This document shows, in pieces, positions 1 to 11,026 of a stretch of DNA of 64,000 nucleotides. The notes beneath the pieces are model-generated. The model saw only the letters and a program-made list of their open reading frames with translations, was not told the origin of the DNA and did not search any database. This stretch comes from Callipepla californica brunnescens (taxonomy: Eukaryota; Chordata; Aves; Galliformes; Odontophoridae): NCBI GenBank assembly GCA_023055505.1, contig JALIRH010000095.1:682001-746000 (forward strand), read 5' to 3'. The translations under genes and the position numbers were made by a program. Position 1 is the stretch's first letter. Every line of letters starts with the position of its first letter.

Positions 1-595
1 CTACCCCATAGCTCCCTCGCTGCTTCCCCATATAGCTGCCCCATGGCTACCTCATAGCTGCCCCATAGCTGCCCCACTACTGCCCCATAGCCACCCCATA
101 GCTGCCTCACTGCTCCCCCATAGCTACATTTTGTCTGCCTCAGAGCTGCCCCATCGCTTCCCCATGGCCTTCCCATAGCCTCGTCATAGCTGCCAAACTA
201 CTGACCCATAGCCGCTTCACTACTGCCCCATAGCTGCCCAATGGCTTCCCCATAGCCGCCCTATAGCTGCCCAACTACTGCCCCATAGCCTCCCCATAGC
301 TGCCTCACTGCTCCCCCATAGCTGCCCCATGTCTGCCTCATCGCCGCCCCATAGCTGCCCCATAGCCTCTCGATAGCTGACCCATAGCTGCCCCATAGCC
401 TCCTCATAGCTGCCTCACTGCTTCCTGATTGCTGCCTCACTTCTGCCCCATAGCTGCCCAATGGCTTCCTCATAGCCGCCCCATAGCTGCCCCACTGCTG
501 CCCCATAGCTGCCTTATAGCTGCCCTACTACTGCCCCATAGCTGCCCCACTGCTGCCCAATAGCTGCCCCATAGCTTCCCCATAGCCTCCTCATA
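1..595. repeat. 11-bp minisatellite CCCCATAGCTG/CCCCACTGCTG
   Basis: Tandem array of 11-bp units alternating between CCCCATAGCTG and CCCCACTGCTG types with many point variants. Because 11 is not a multiple of 3 and the units lack stops in several frames, it throws up long low-complexity open frames rich in W, G, S, Y and A on the minus strand; these are not genes. It continues beyond the left edge: the same sequence context is seen at 41,880-42,497 preceded by more array. It ends where the 10-bp CATTCTGA array begins near 612. Confidence 0.95.
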
Positions 596-611
596 CCTTT
601 CTTTTCTCTTA

Positions 612-2913
612 TTCTGGCATTCTGACATTCTGACATTCTGACATTCTGAGATACTCTCATTGTCACATTGCAACATTGTTACATTCTAATATTCTCCCAT
701 TCTGAACTTCTGGAATTATGACAACCTGCCATTGTGACATTCTCCCATTCTGACATTATGACATTCTAATATTCTCACATTCTGAAGTTCTGGCATTATG
801 ACAACCTGCCCTTGTGCTATTTTCACATTCTGACATTCTGACATTCTAGCATTGTGACATAGTGACATTCTGGAATTGTGACAACCTGTCATTCTGACAT
901 TCTGTCATTGTGATACTCTCACATTCTGCTATTGTGACATTCAGATATTTGGACATTCTGAAATTCTGGAATTGTGACATTCTGAAATTCTGGAAATGTG
1001 ACAATCTGTCATTCTCACATTGTGACAATGCAAAATTCTGATACTGTGAAATTCTGACTCTCTCTCATTGTGACATTGTGAGATTCTCACATCGTGGCAT
1101 TGTGGCATTCTCACTTTCTCACATTCTGACATGTTAACATTGTGACATTCTAACATTCTCTCATTGTGATTTTCGGCCATATTTATCATCTGACATTGTG
1201 ACGTTCTGTCACAGTCATATGTTGTCATTGTGACATTCTATCTTCATGACATACTGATATTGTGACTTTGTGGCATTGTGATACACTGACATTCTGAAAT
1301 TGTGGCAATCTGTCATTGTGACTCTGTGACATTCTCCAATTCTGACATTCTCACATTCTAACGTTCTCACATTGTGTCATTCGGTCATTGTCATATTCTC
1401 ACTTTCTGATATTCTCTCATTGTGATATCATGACGTTGTGACAATTTGACATTCTGACATTAAGACATTCCGACATCATGAGATTCTCTCTTTCTCTCAT
1501 TCTGACATTTTGACATTGTGACATTCTCACTTTCTCATATTCTGCCATTCTGATATTCTGGCATTGTGACATTCTGAGATACTCACATTGTAACATTGTG
1601 ACATTGTGACATTCTAATATTCTCACCTTCTGAAGTTCTGGCATTATGACAATCTGCCATTGTGATATTCTCACTTTCTGATATTATGACATTCTAGCGT
1701 TGTGACATAGTGAAATTGTGACATTGTGACATTCAGACGTTGACATTCTGAAATTCTGGAATTGTGACAACCTGTCATTCTCACATTGTGACAATGCAAC
1801 ATTCTGATATTGTGACATGATGACATTGTGACACTGTGACATTCTGAAATTCTAACTCTCCCTCATTCTGACGTTCAGACATTCTCACATTGTGACATTG
1901 TAAAACTCTGACTCTCTCTCATGGTGACATTCAGACATTCACACATTTTGACATTCTGACATTCTGACATTCTGGCATTCTGACATTCTCACAATGTGTC
2001 ATTCGGTCATTGTCATATTCTCACTTTCTGATATTCTCTCATTGTGATATTGTGACGTTGTGACAATTTGACATTCTGACGTTAAGACATTCTGACATCA
2101 TGACATTCTCTCTTTCCCTCATTCTGACATTTTGACATTGTGACATTCTGAGATACTCTCATGGTGACATTGTGACATTGTGGCATTCTAATATTCTCAC
2201 CTTCTGATGTTCTGGCATTATGACAATCTGCCATTGTGATGTTCTCACCTTGTGACATTGTGACATTCTAGCATTTTGACAATGCGTCATTCTGACGTTG
2301 TGACATAGTGACATTCTGGAATTTGGAAAATCTTTCATTCTGACATTCTGTCATTGTGACATTCTCAGAATCTGACATTGTGACATTCTGATATTTTCAC
2401 ATTCTGAAATTCTGTAATCGTGACAATCTGTCATTCTGCCATTGTGGTATTTGTGACGTTCTTACACTGTTACATATTGATATTCTGACCTTGAGACATT
2501 GCGACATTGTGACATAGTGATATTCTGTCATTCTGACATTTTGACATTCTCACATTCTCACTTTCTTACATTGTGACACTCGGTCATTGTGATATTCTCT
2601 CTTTTTCATCTCCTCTTATTGTGACTTTCTGACACAGTCATATTCCCTAATCTTGTAGTTGTGACACAGTGAAGATTTGACATTCTGACATTAAGACACT
2701 CTGACATCATGACATTCTCACTTTCTCCCATTCTGACATGTTGACATTGTTGCATTCTAACATTCTCTCATTGCTATATTCTGACATATTTCTATTCTGT
2801 CATTGTGACATTCTCTCACAGACACATGCTGCCATTTTGACATTCTATCGTTGTGACATTCTGACATTGTGACATTCTGAGATACTCTCATGGTGACATT
2901 CTGACATTCTAAT
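612..2913. repeat. 10-bp minisatellite ACATTCTGAC/ACATTGTGAC, block 1
   Basis: Decamer array with two main unit types, ACATTCTGAC and ACATTGTGAC, plus variants such as ATATTCTCAC. The 10-bp period is close to one turn of B-DNA. On the minus strand three units make ten codons, giving spurious peptides with repeated CHNVRMSE-like blocks. The array is interrupted at 2,914 by a 333-bp insertion flanked by a CTAAT duplication. Confidence 0.95.
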
Positions 2914-3246
2914 TGTATGGGAACTGTTGAATCATGGCCTGAACCACTGATTGATCACCTGAGGCAAGCCCTGAGTCAGCTGCAGGGGCACAAGTGAGTG
3001 TGATTGGAAGGGGTGGAGTTTGACTCCACCTCTGCCAAGACCCCATTGAAGGGCTGACCTCCAGCAGGGAAGGTTCTCTTGTTAGAGATCCCTCCCTTTT
3101 GGAGTTATTAGCGAGCCTCGACCATCATCAAGGTGAGCTCCTCTCTTTTCTTCTTGTTTGTATACCATTTTCTTAAGCCTACCTAAAATATACCGCCTTT
3201 CGCACAATTTCCATGGAGTGCTTTTTTGGGGGTTATTTGCCCTATA
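2914..3246 (+). mobile_element. 333-bp LTR-like insertion with CTAAT target duplication
   Basis: A non-repetitive island inside the decamer array. It starts TGTATGGGAACTG and ends GCCCTATA. The pentamer CTAAT occurs immediately before (2,909-2,913) and after (3,247-3,251), which fits a 5-bp target-site duplication. The ends are weakly inverted (TGTATGGG against TATAGGGC). The same 333 bp occupy the same site in unit 2. I see no AATAAA and no open frame of note, so it may be a short solo LTR or another non-autonomous element; family and strand are uncertain. Confidence 0.65.
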
Positions 3247-4427
3247 CTAATATTCTGACTTTCTCACATCGTGACATTCAGTCACTGTCATAATTCTCAC
3301 TTTCTGATATTCTCTTACTGTGCTATTGTGGCATTGGGACAAGTTGACATTCTGACTTCATGACATTCTCTCTTTCCCTCATTCTGACATTGTGACATTG
3401 TCACGTTCTGACATTCGGTCGTTGTGATATTCTCACTTTTTCATATTCTCTCTTTGTGACATTGTGACACAGTCATATTCCCTGATTTTGTAATTCTGAT
3501 ATTCTGACGTTCTGACATTCTGACATTCTCACAATGTGTCATTCATTCACTGGCATATTCTCACTTTCTGATATTCTCTCATTGTGATATTGTGACTTTG
3601 TGACAATTTGACATTCTGGCATCATGACATTCTCTCTTTCCCTCATTCTGATATTCTGACATTGGGACATTCTCACTTTCTCGTATTCTGACATTCTGAT
3701 ATATCAATAATCTGTAATTGCGACATTCTCTCATTGTGGCATTGTGACATTCTCTCATTCTGACACTGAAATTCTGAGATTTGTGATATTGTGACGTTCT
3801 CATACTGTGACATTCAGGCACTCTCACATTGGTTCATTCTGACATTCTGACGTTATGACATTTTGATGTTGTGACATTCACTCACTCCCATTCTGGCGTT
3901 TTCACATTCTGACATTCTCACAATCTGGCATTCTAAAATTGTGGCCATCTCTCATTGTGACATTCACTCATTCTCACATTCTGATAGTTTGACAGTCTCT
4001 CTTGGTGACATTTTGAGGTTCTCTCGTTGTGACATTGTGATATTCTGACCTTCTGATGTTCTGACATTTTGACATTATAGCATTGTGACACTCTGACATT
4101 CTCTCCTTGTGACATTCTGACATTCCGATATTTTGACTTTCTCTCATTACCACATTCTGACATTCTGAAACTGTGGGAATCTGTCATTCTGACATTCTGT
4201 CATTGTGATATTTGGACTTTGTGACATTTTGACATTTTGAAGTTCTGACATTCTGAGATCCTCTCATTGTGACACTGTGACATTGTCATTCACTTGGTGT
4301 TATTATCTCTCATTGTGACGTTGTGACATTTTGATATTCCCCGATTTTCTAATTGCGACATTCTGACATTCGGTCATTGTGATGTTCTCACTTTTTCATA
4401 TTCTCTCATTGTGACGTTTTGACACAG
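3247..4427. repeat. 10-bp minisatellite, block 2
   Basis: Continuation of the ACATTCTGAC/ACATTGTGAC decamer array between the two insertions. It includes the first copy of the CACAG pentamer at 4,423-4,427 that flanks the next element. No gene is seen. Confidence 0.93.
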
Positions 4428-5350
4428 TGTCACGCTCCAAAATAAAGGAGGGAGATGAGGTTCTTTATATGTATGTGTATACCCGATGGTGAGATTAAAA
4501 GGCAATGGTTCAAATTTTAGCCCAACCAGTTTATTACAATAAGTAGTTTTTTAGGGATATGGGGAAGGGAAGATGGGTGATAGAAAAGAGATGAAAAGCG
4601 AAGAGACTTGGCAGAAAGCAAGAAAGAGAAAGAGAGAGCATCACCACCGTGGATCTGGCGAGGTCCGTAGTCCGTTGGTCTCAGGAATTCGTCTGGTCTC
4701 CGCGGGGGATGGGAGAAAGCCGGGAAGTTTTGCAGCAAGCAGGCGCTGTGCAGGGGGGTTCTTCCAAAGAGGTTTTTCCCTCAGGAAAGTCTCTTCTTCA
4801 AAGTCTTTGGTTTAGTGGTGTCGAGAAAACCAACTGAGCAACTCGACACACCAATGAGTTCTGTCAAGCGGCGCGCTGGGTACATGGGGGATTGCTTCAC
4901 CAAACATGCGCACGTAAGAGAGAAATGAATAGCTATTTAAAGGTATAGCACATGCATATTCATCACATTCCAGACTCTGGTTATCGAGGGGATTAAACCT
5001 AAAGGTCAGTTTTGCTTTAAATTTTCAAACCTTGAAGGAGGAAAGCTCCTCACCATTCATGTGGGTGTTTTGTTTTAAGAGAGGCTTGTCTTGTAGGGAC
5101 AACAGGGTGTCTATCCTGCTTTCTTTAGCTGCCTCCGTGTTCTGGCATTAGTTTGATTTGTGCCCACCCAACACATCTGGCCCAACAGATAAATCAACAG
5201 GAGTAGTACTTTCGGTGCCATACAAGTATTATTGTCCTTTGTGATGATCAGCTTCTCCAAGCAGTTGTCAATTAGAGTCTTCTAGCCAGAAAGACCTCAT
5301 GAAGCAAGCTTTGAGACAACAAAAGTAAAAAACAGTTGCTGTCTTTCACA
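4428..5350 (-). mobile_element. 923-bp solo LTR, minus orientation, CACAG target duplication
   Basis: Element starting TGTCACGCTCC and ending GTCTTTCACA (TG...CA), flanked by CACAG at 4,423-4,427 and 5,351-5,355. The uninterrupted array context GACACAGTCATATTCC, seen at 3,468-3,483, matches the two flanks joined with one CACAG, so the insertion boundaries are well supported. Minus orientation is suggested by an AATAAA on the minus strand (plus-strand TTTATT at 4,530-4,535) and an upstream TTTAAATA box (4,934-4,941). A 73-residue minus frame at 4,517-4,738 lies in the presumed R/U5 part and is probably not coding. The 5-bp duplication fits class II/III endogenous retroviruses; the family is not identified. 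Confidence 0.82.
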
Positions 5351-6333
5351 CACAGTCATATTCCCTGAATTTTAATTGGGAGGTTGTGACGATTTGACAT
5401 TCTGACATTAAGACATTCTGACATCATGACATTCTCCCTTTCTCACATTCTGACATGTTGACATTGTGACATTCTAATATTCTCTCATTGTGACATTGTG
5501 ACATTCAGACATTCTTATATTCTCACCTTCTGATGTTCTGGCATTCTGACAATCTGCCATAGTGACATTCTGACATTGTGATATTGTGATATTATGACAT
5601 TGTGGCTTTGTGACTTTGTGATATTCTCGCAGTGTCAAATTCTGTGATTCTGACATTCTGAGATTGTGACATCGTGGCATTTTGGGAATCTGGCATAGTG
5701 ATATTGTGATATTCTCACATTTTGTCATTCTGACATTCTGACAATCTGATATTGTGACATTCTCAGATTGTTACATTGCTGCGTTCTGAAATTCTCTCAT
5801 TGTGACATTGTGAAGTTGTGAAATTCTGACATTCTGACATTATGATGTGATGTCTTTGTTACATTCTGAGATTGTGCCAATGTTACATTCTTCTATTCAG
5901 ATACATTGTGACATTCTCAACTTAGGACATTCTGATATTCTTGCATTCTGACGTTGTGACATTCTGACATTCTGAAATTCTGACATTCTCACATAATCAC
6001 ATTCTGACATCATTTCGTTCTCACATTCTGACATTCTGTTATTCTGACATTCTCATATTCTCACTTTGTGACATTGTGACGTTCTGACATCCTCACGTAC
6101 TGACATTCTGAAAATGCGACCTTCTGACATTGTGACACTGTAATATTCTGACTGTGAAATTTTTACATTCTGGTATTGTGACAGTCTTTCATTTTTGCAT
6201 TGTGACATTCTGACACTGTGACATTTTTAGATTCTCACATTGTGATATTTTGGCATTGTGAAATTCTAACCTTGTGACACTGACATTCTAACATTGTGAT
6301 ACTTTGATATTGTGACTGTCACATTCTGACACC
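5351..6333. repeat. 10-bp minisatellite, block 3
   Basis: Third piece of the decamer array after the solo LTR, starting with the right-hand CACAG copy. It ends abruptly with ATTCTGACACC followed by GTTAGGG at 6,334, a sharp junction between two unrelated satellites that is conserved in unit 2 at 48,158. Confidence 0.93.
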
Positions 6334-9300
6334 GTTAGGGTAGGGTTAGGGTTAGGTTTAAGGGGTAGGGTAGGGATGGGGTAGGGTTAGGGTTAGATAA
6401 TGGTTAGGGTAAGTATTAGGGTCAGGGTTAAGGGTAGGGTGTGAGGTAGGGTTAGGGTTTTAGGGTTAGGGTAGGGTTAGGGTTAGGTTAGGGTAGGGTT
6501 TAGGGTTAGGGTGTAGGGTTAGGGTAAGGGTAGGGTTAGGGTTAGGGGTTAAGGTTAGGGGTTAGGGTCAGGGGTTAGGTTTAGGGATAGGGTCAGGGTT
6601 AGGGTTAGAATTAGGGTAGGGTTAGGTTTAGGGTAAGGGTTAGGGTTAGGGTAGGGTAAGGGTTAGGGTTAGGGTTGGGTAACGGTTAGGGGTAGGATTA
6701 CGGGTAGGGTTAGTGTTACAGTTAGGGTCCATCAATAGGGTTAGCAAAGGGTTAGGTGTTAGGGTTAGGTGTTAGGGTTAGGGGTTAGGGTTAGGGTAGA
6801 ACTAGGGTCCATCAATAGGGTTATGGTAGGGTTAGGGTTTAGGGTTAGGGTAGGGTTAGGGTTAGAGTAGAATTAGGGTTAGATTGGAGGGTTAGGGTAG
6901 GGTTAGGGTTAAGGGTTAAGGTTAAGGGTTAGGGTAGGGTTAGAGATAGGTAAGGGTTAGGGTAAGGGTTAGGGTTAGGGATAGGGTAAGGGTTAGGGTT
7001 AGGGTAGGGCTAGGGTTAGGGATAGGTAAGGGTTAGGGTAAGGGTTAGTGTAGGGGTAGGGGTAGGGGTATGGGTAGGGTTAGGGTAGGGTTAGGGTTAG
7101 GGTTGGATTAGAATTTTCGGTAAGGGTTAGGAGTTAGGGTCAGTGTCAGGGTTAGGGCTTAGCGTTAGGGATAGGGTAAGAGTTAGGGTAGGGTTAGTGT
7201 TAGGGTTAGAGTTAGGGTAAGGGTAGGGTTAGGGTAGGTTTAGGGTAAGGTTAGGGTTTGGGTTAGGGGTTAGGGGTTAGGGCTAGGGTAGGGTTAGGTC
7301 TAGGGTAGGGCTAGGGTAGGGTTAGGGGTTTGTGTTAGGGTTAGGGGCAGGGTTAGGGTTAGGATTAGGGTAGGGTTTGGGTTAGGTAAGGGTTTGGGGT
7401 TAGGGCTTATGGGTTGGGGTTAGGGGTTAGGGTCACGGTTAGGGTAGGGTAAGGTTAGGGTTAGGGTTAGTGTTAGGGTTATGGTTAGGGGTTAGGGTAA
7501 ATGTTAGGGTAGGGTTAGGGTTAAGGGTTAGGGTAGGGTTAGGGTTAGGTAAGGGTTAGGGTAGGGTTAAGGAGGGTTAAGGGTAGGGTTTGAGTCAGGG
7601 GTAGGGTAGGGTTAGGGTTAGGGTAGGGTTAGGGGTTAGTGTTAGGGTAGAATTAGGGTTAGATTTGAGGGTTAGTGTAGGGTTAGGGTTAGGTAAGGGA
7701 TAGGGTTAGGGTTAGGTGTTAGGGTAGGGTTAGGGTAGGGTTAGGGATAGGTAAGGGTTAGGGTCAGGGATAGGGTTAGGGTCAGTGTTAGGGTTAGGGT
7801 ATGGTTAGGGTTAGGGCAGGGTTAGGGTAGGGCTAGGGTTAAGGGTTAGGGTTAAAATTAGGGGTTAGGTGTTAGGGCTAGGGTAGGGTTAGGGGTTAGT
7901 GTGAGGGTTAGGGGCAGGGTTAGGGTTAGGGTAGGGTTGGGGTTAGGGGCAGGGTTAGGGTTAGGGCTTAGGGGTTGGGGTTAGGGGTTAGGGTCACGGT
8001 TAGTGCAGGGTTAGGGTTAGTGTTAGGGTAAGGGTTAGGGTAGGGTTAGGGGTTAGGGTAGGGTTAGTTTTAGTGTTAGTGTTATGGTTAGGTAAGGGTT
8101 AGGGGTTAGGGTAAATGTTAGGGTAGTGTTAGGGTTAGGGTAGGGTTAGGGTTAGGTAAGGGTTAGGGTAGGGTTTGAGTCAGGGTTAGGTTTAGGGTGG
8201 GGTTAGGGTTAGGGTAGAATTAGGGTTAGATTTGAGGGTTAGTGTAGGGATAGGGTTAGGTAAGGGATAGGGTTAGGGTTAGGGGTTAGGGTAAGTGTTA
8301 GAGTAGGGTTAGGGTTAAGGGTTAGGGTAGGGTTAGGGATAGGTAAGGGTTAGGGTCAGGGATAGGGTTAGGGTCAGTGTTAGGGTTAGGGTATGGTTAG
8401 GGTTAGGGCAGGGTTAGGGTAGGGCTAGGGTTAAGGGTTAGGGTTAAAATTAGGGGTTAGGGGTTAGGGCTAGGGTAGGGTTAGGGGTTAGTGTTAGGGT
8501 TAGGGGCAGGGTTAGGGTTAGGGTAGGGTTGGGGTTAGGGGCAGGGTTAGGGTTAGGGCTTAGGGGTTGGGGTTGGGGGTTAGGGTCACGGTTAGTGCAG
8601 GGTTAGGGTTAGTGTTAGGGAAAGGGTTAGGGTAGGGTTAGGGGTTAGGGTAGGGTTAGTTTTAGTATTAGTGTTATGGTTAGGTAAGGTTTAAAGGTTA
8701 GGGTAAATGTTAGGGTAGTGTTAGGGTAAGGGTTAGGGTAGGGTTAGGGTCGGGTTAGGGTAGGGTTTGAGTCAGGGTTAGGGTTAGGGTAGGGTTAGGG
8801 GTTAGGGTTAGGGTAGAATTAGGGTTAGATTTGAGGGTTAGTGTAGGGTTAGGGTTAGGGGTTAGGGTAAGGTTTAGGGTAGGGTTCGGGTTAAGGGTTA
8901 GGGTAGGGTTAGGGATAGGTAAGGGTTAGAGTAAGGGTTAGGGTCAGGGATAGGGGTAGGGTCAGTGTTAGGGTTAGGGTATGGTTAGGGTAAGGGGCAG
9001 GGTTAGTGTTAGGGTAGGGTTAGGGTTAGGGGTTAGGGTTAAAATTAGGGGTTAGGGCGAGGATAGGGCTAGGGTAGGGTTAGGTGTTAGGGTAGGGTTA
9101 GGGTTAGGGTGGGGTTAGGGCTTAGGAGTTAGGGTTAGGGCTTAGGGGTTGGGGTTAAGGGTTAGGGTTAGGGTTAGGTTTAGTGTTAGGGTTATGGTCA
9201 GGTAAGGGTTAGGGTAAGGGTTAGGGGTTAGGGTAAATGTTAGGGTAGTGTTAGGGTAGTGTTAGGGTGAGGGCTAGGGTAGGGTTAGGGTTAGGGTTCG

Positions 9301-10991
9301 GTTAGGGTAAGTGTTATGGTTAGGGTAGGGTTAGGGGTAGGTTCTGGGTCCATCAATAGGGTTAGGGTTAGTTTAGATTAGGGTTAGTGTAGGGTTAGTG
9401 TTAGGGTTAGGGTTTAGGGTTAGGGGTTAAGATTAGGGGTTAGGGTTAGGGTAGGGTTAGGGGTTACGTTAAGGGTTAGGGTTAGGGGTTAGGGTCAGGG
9501 TAAGTGTTAGGGTTAGAGTTTGGGTAGGGTTTGGTTTAGGGTAAGGGTTAGGGTAGGGTTAGGGTAACGATTTAGGGTAGCGTCAGGGGTTAATGTTAGG
9601 ATAAGGGTTAGGGTTAGGGTAAGGGTAGGGTTAGGGATAGGGTTGGGGTTAGGGTTAGGGTAGGGTTAGGGTAGGGCTAGGGTTAGGGTTAGGGTTATGG
9701 TAAGGGTTAGGGCAGGGTTAGGGTTAAGGTTAGGGTAAGGGTAGGGTTAGGGTAGGGCTAGGGTTAGGGTTAGGGTTATGGTAAGGGTTAGGGCAGGGTT
9801 AGGTTTAGTGTTAGGGTAGGGTTAGGGATAGGTAAGGGTTAGGGTTAGGGTCAGGGATAGGGTAGGGTTAGGCTTAGGGTAGGGCTAGATTTAGGGGTTA
9901 GGGGTAGGGGTATGGGTAAGGGTTAGGGTAGGGTTAGGGATAGGTAAGGGTTAGGGTAAGGGTTAGGGTTAGGGTCAGGGATGGGGGTAGGGTCTGTGTT
10001 AGGGTTAGGGTATGGTTAGTGTAAGGGGTAGGGTTAGGGTTAGGGTAGGGCTAGGGTTAGTGTTAGGGTTAAAATTAGGGGTTAGAAGTTAGGGCTAGGG
10101 TAGGGTTAGGGGTTAGTATTAGGGTTATGGGTAGGGTTGGGGTTAGGGTTAGGGCAGGGTTAGGGTTAGGGCTTAGGGGTTGGGGTTAGGGGTTAGGGTC
10201 ACGGTTAGGGTAGGGTTAGGGTTAGTGTTAGGGTAAGGGTTAGGGTAGGGTTAGGGGTTAGAGTAGGGTTAGTTTTAGTGTTAGGGTTATGGTTAGGTAA
10301 GGGTTAGGGTAAGGGTTAGGGGTTAGGGTAAATGTTAGGGTTAGGGTAGGGTTAGGGTTAGGGTAAGGGTTAGGGTAGGGTTAGGGTCAGAGTTAAGGGT
10401 AGGGTTTGAGTCAGGGTAAGGGTCAGGGTTAGGGTTAGGGTACGGTTAGGTTAAGTGTTATGGTTAGGGTAGGGTTAGGGTTAGGTTTTGGGTCCATCAA
10501 TAGGGTTAGGGTTAGTTTAGATTAGGGTTAGCGTAGGGTTAGTGTTAGGGTTAGGGGTTAGGGTTAAGGTAGAATTAGGGTCCATCAATAGGGTTATGGT
10601 AGGATTAGGGTTTAGGGTTAGGGTAGGGTTAGGGTTAGGGGTAAGGGTTAGAGTAGAATTAGGGTTAGATTGGAGGGTTAGGGTAGGGTTAGGGTTAGGG
10701 TAGGGTTAGAGATAGGTAAGGGTTAGGGTAGGGTTAGGGTCAGGGTCAGGGTTAAGGGTAGGGTTTGAGTGAGGGTTAGGGTAGGGTCAGGGTCAGGGTT
10801 AATGGTAGGGTTTGAGTGAGGGTTAGGGTAGGGTTAGGGTCAGGGTTAAGGGTTGGGTTTGAGTCAGGGTTAGGGTCAGGGTTAGGGTTAGGGTACGGTT
10901 AGGGTATTTGTTAGGGTTAGGGTAGGGTTAGGGTTAGGTTTTGGGTCCATCAATAGGGTTAGGGTTAGTTTAGATTAGGGTTAGTGTAGGG

Positions 10992-11026
<35 letters not shown>

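Noticed and set aside
4517..4837. Small frames inside the 923-bp LTR on both strands
   Set aside because: They lie in LTR sequence between the TATA-like box and the end of the element; nothing suggests a protein.
612..6333. Minus-strand 60-96 residue frames with CHNVRMSE repeats
   Set aside because: Three decamers encode ten residues, so the pattern follows from the 10-bp array; there is no promoter or unique sequence.
1..6333. Possible CRISPR array
   Set aside because: Units are contiguous 10-11 bp minisatellite repeats without unique spacers of constant length, in a vertebrate-type context.
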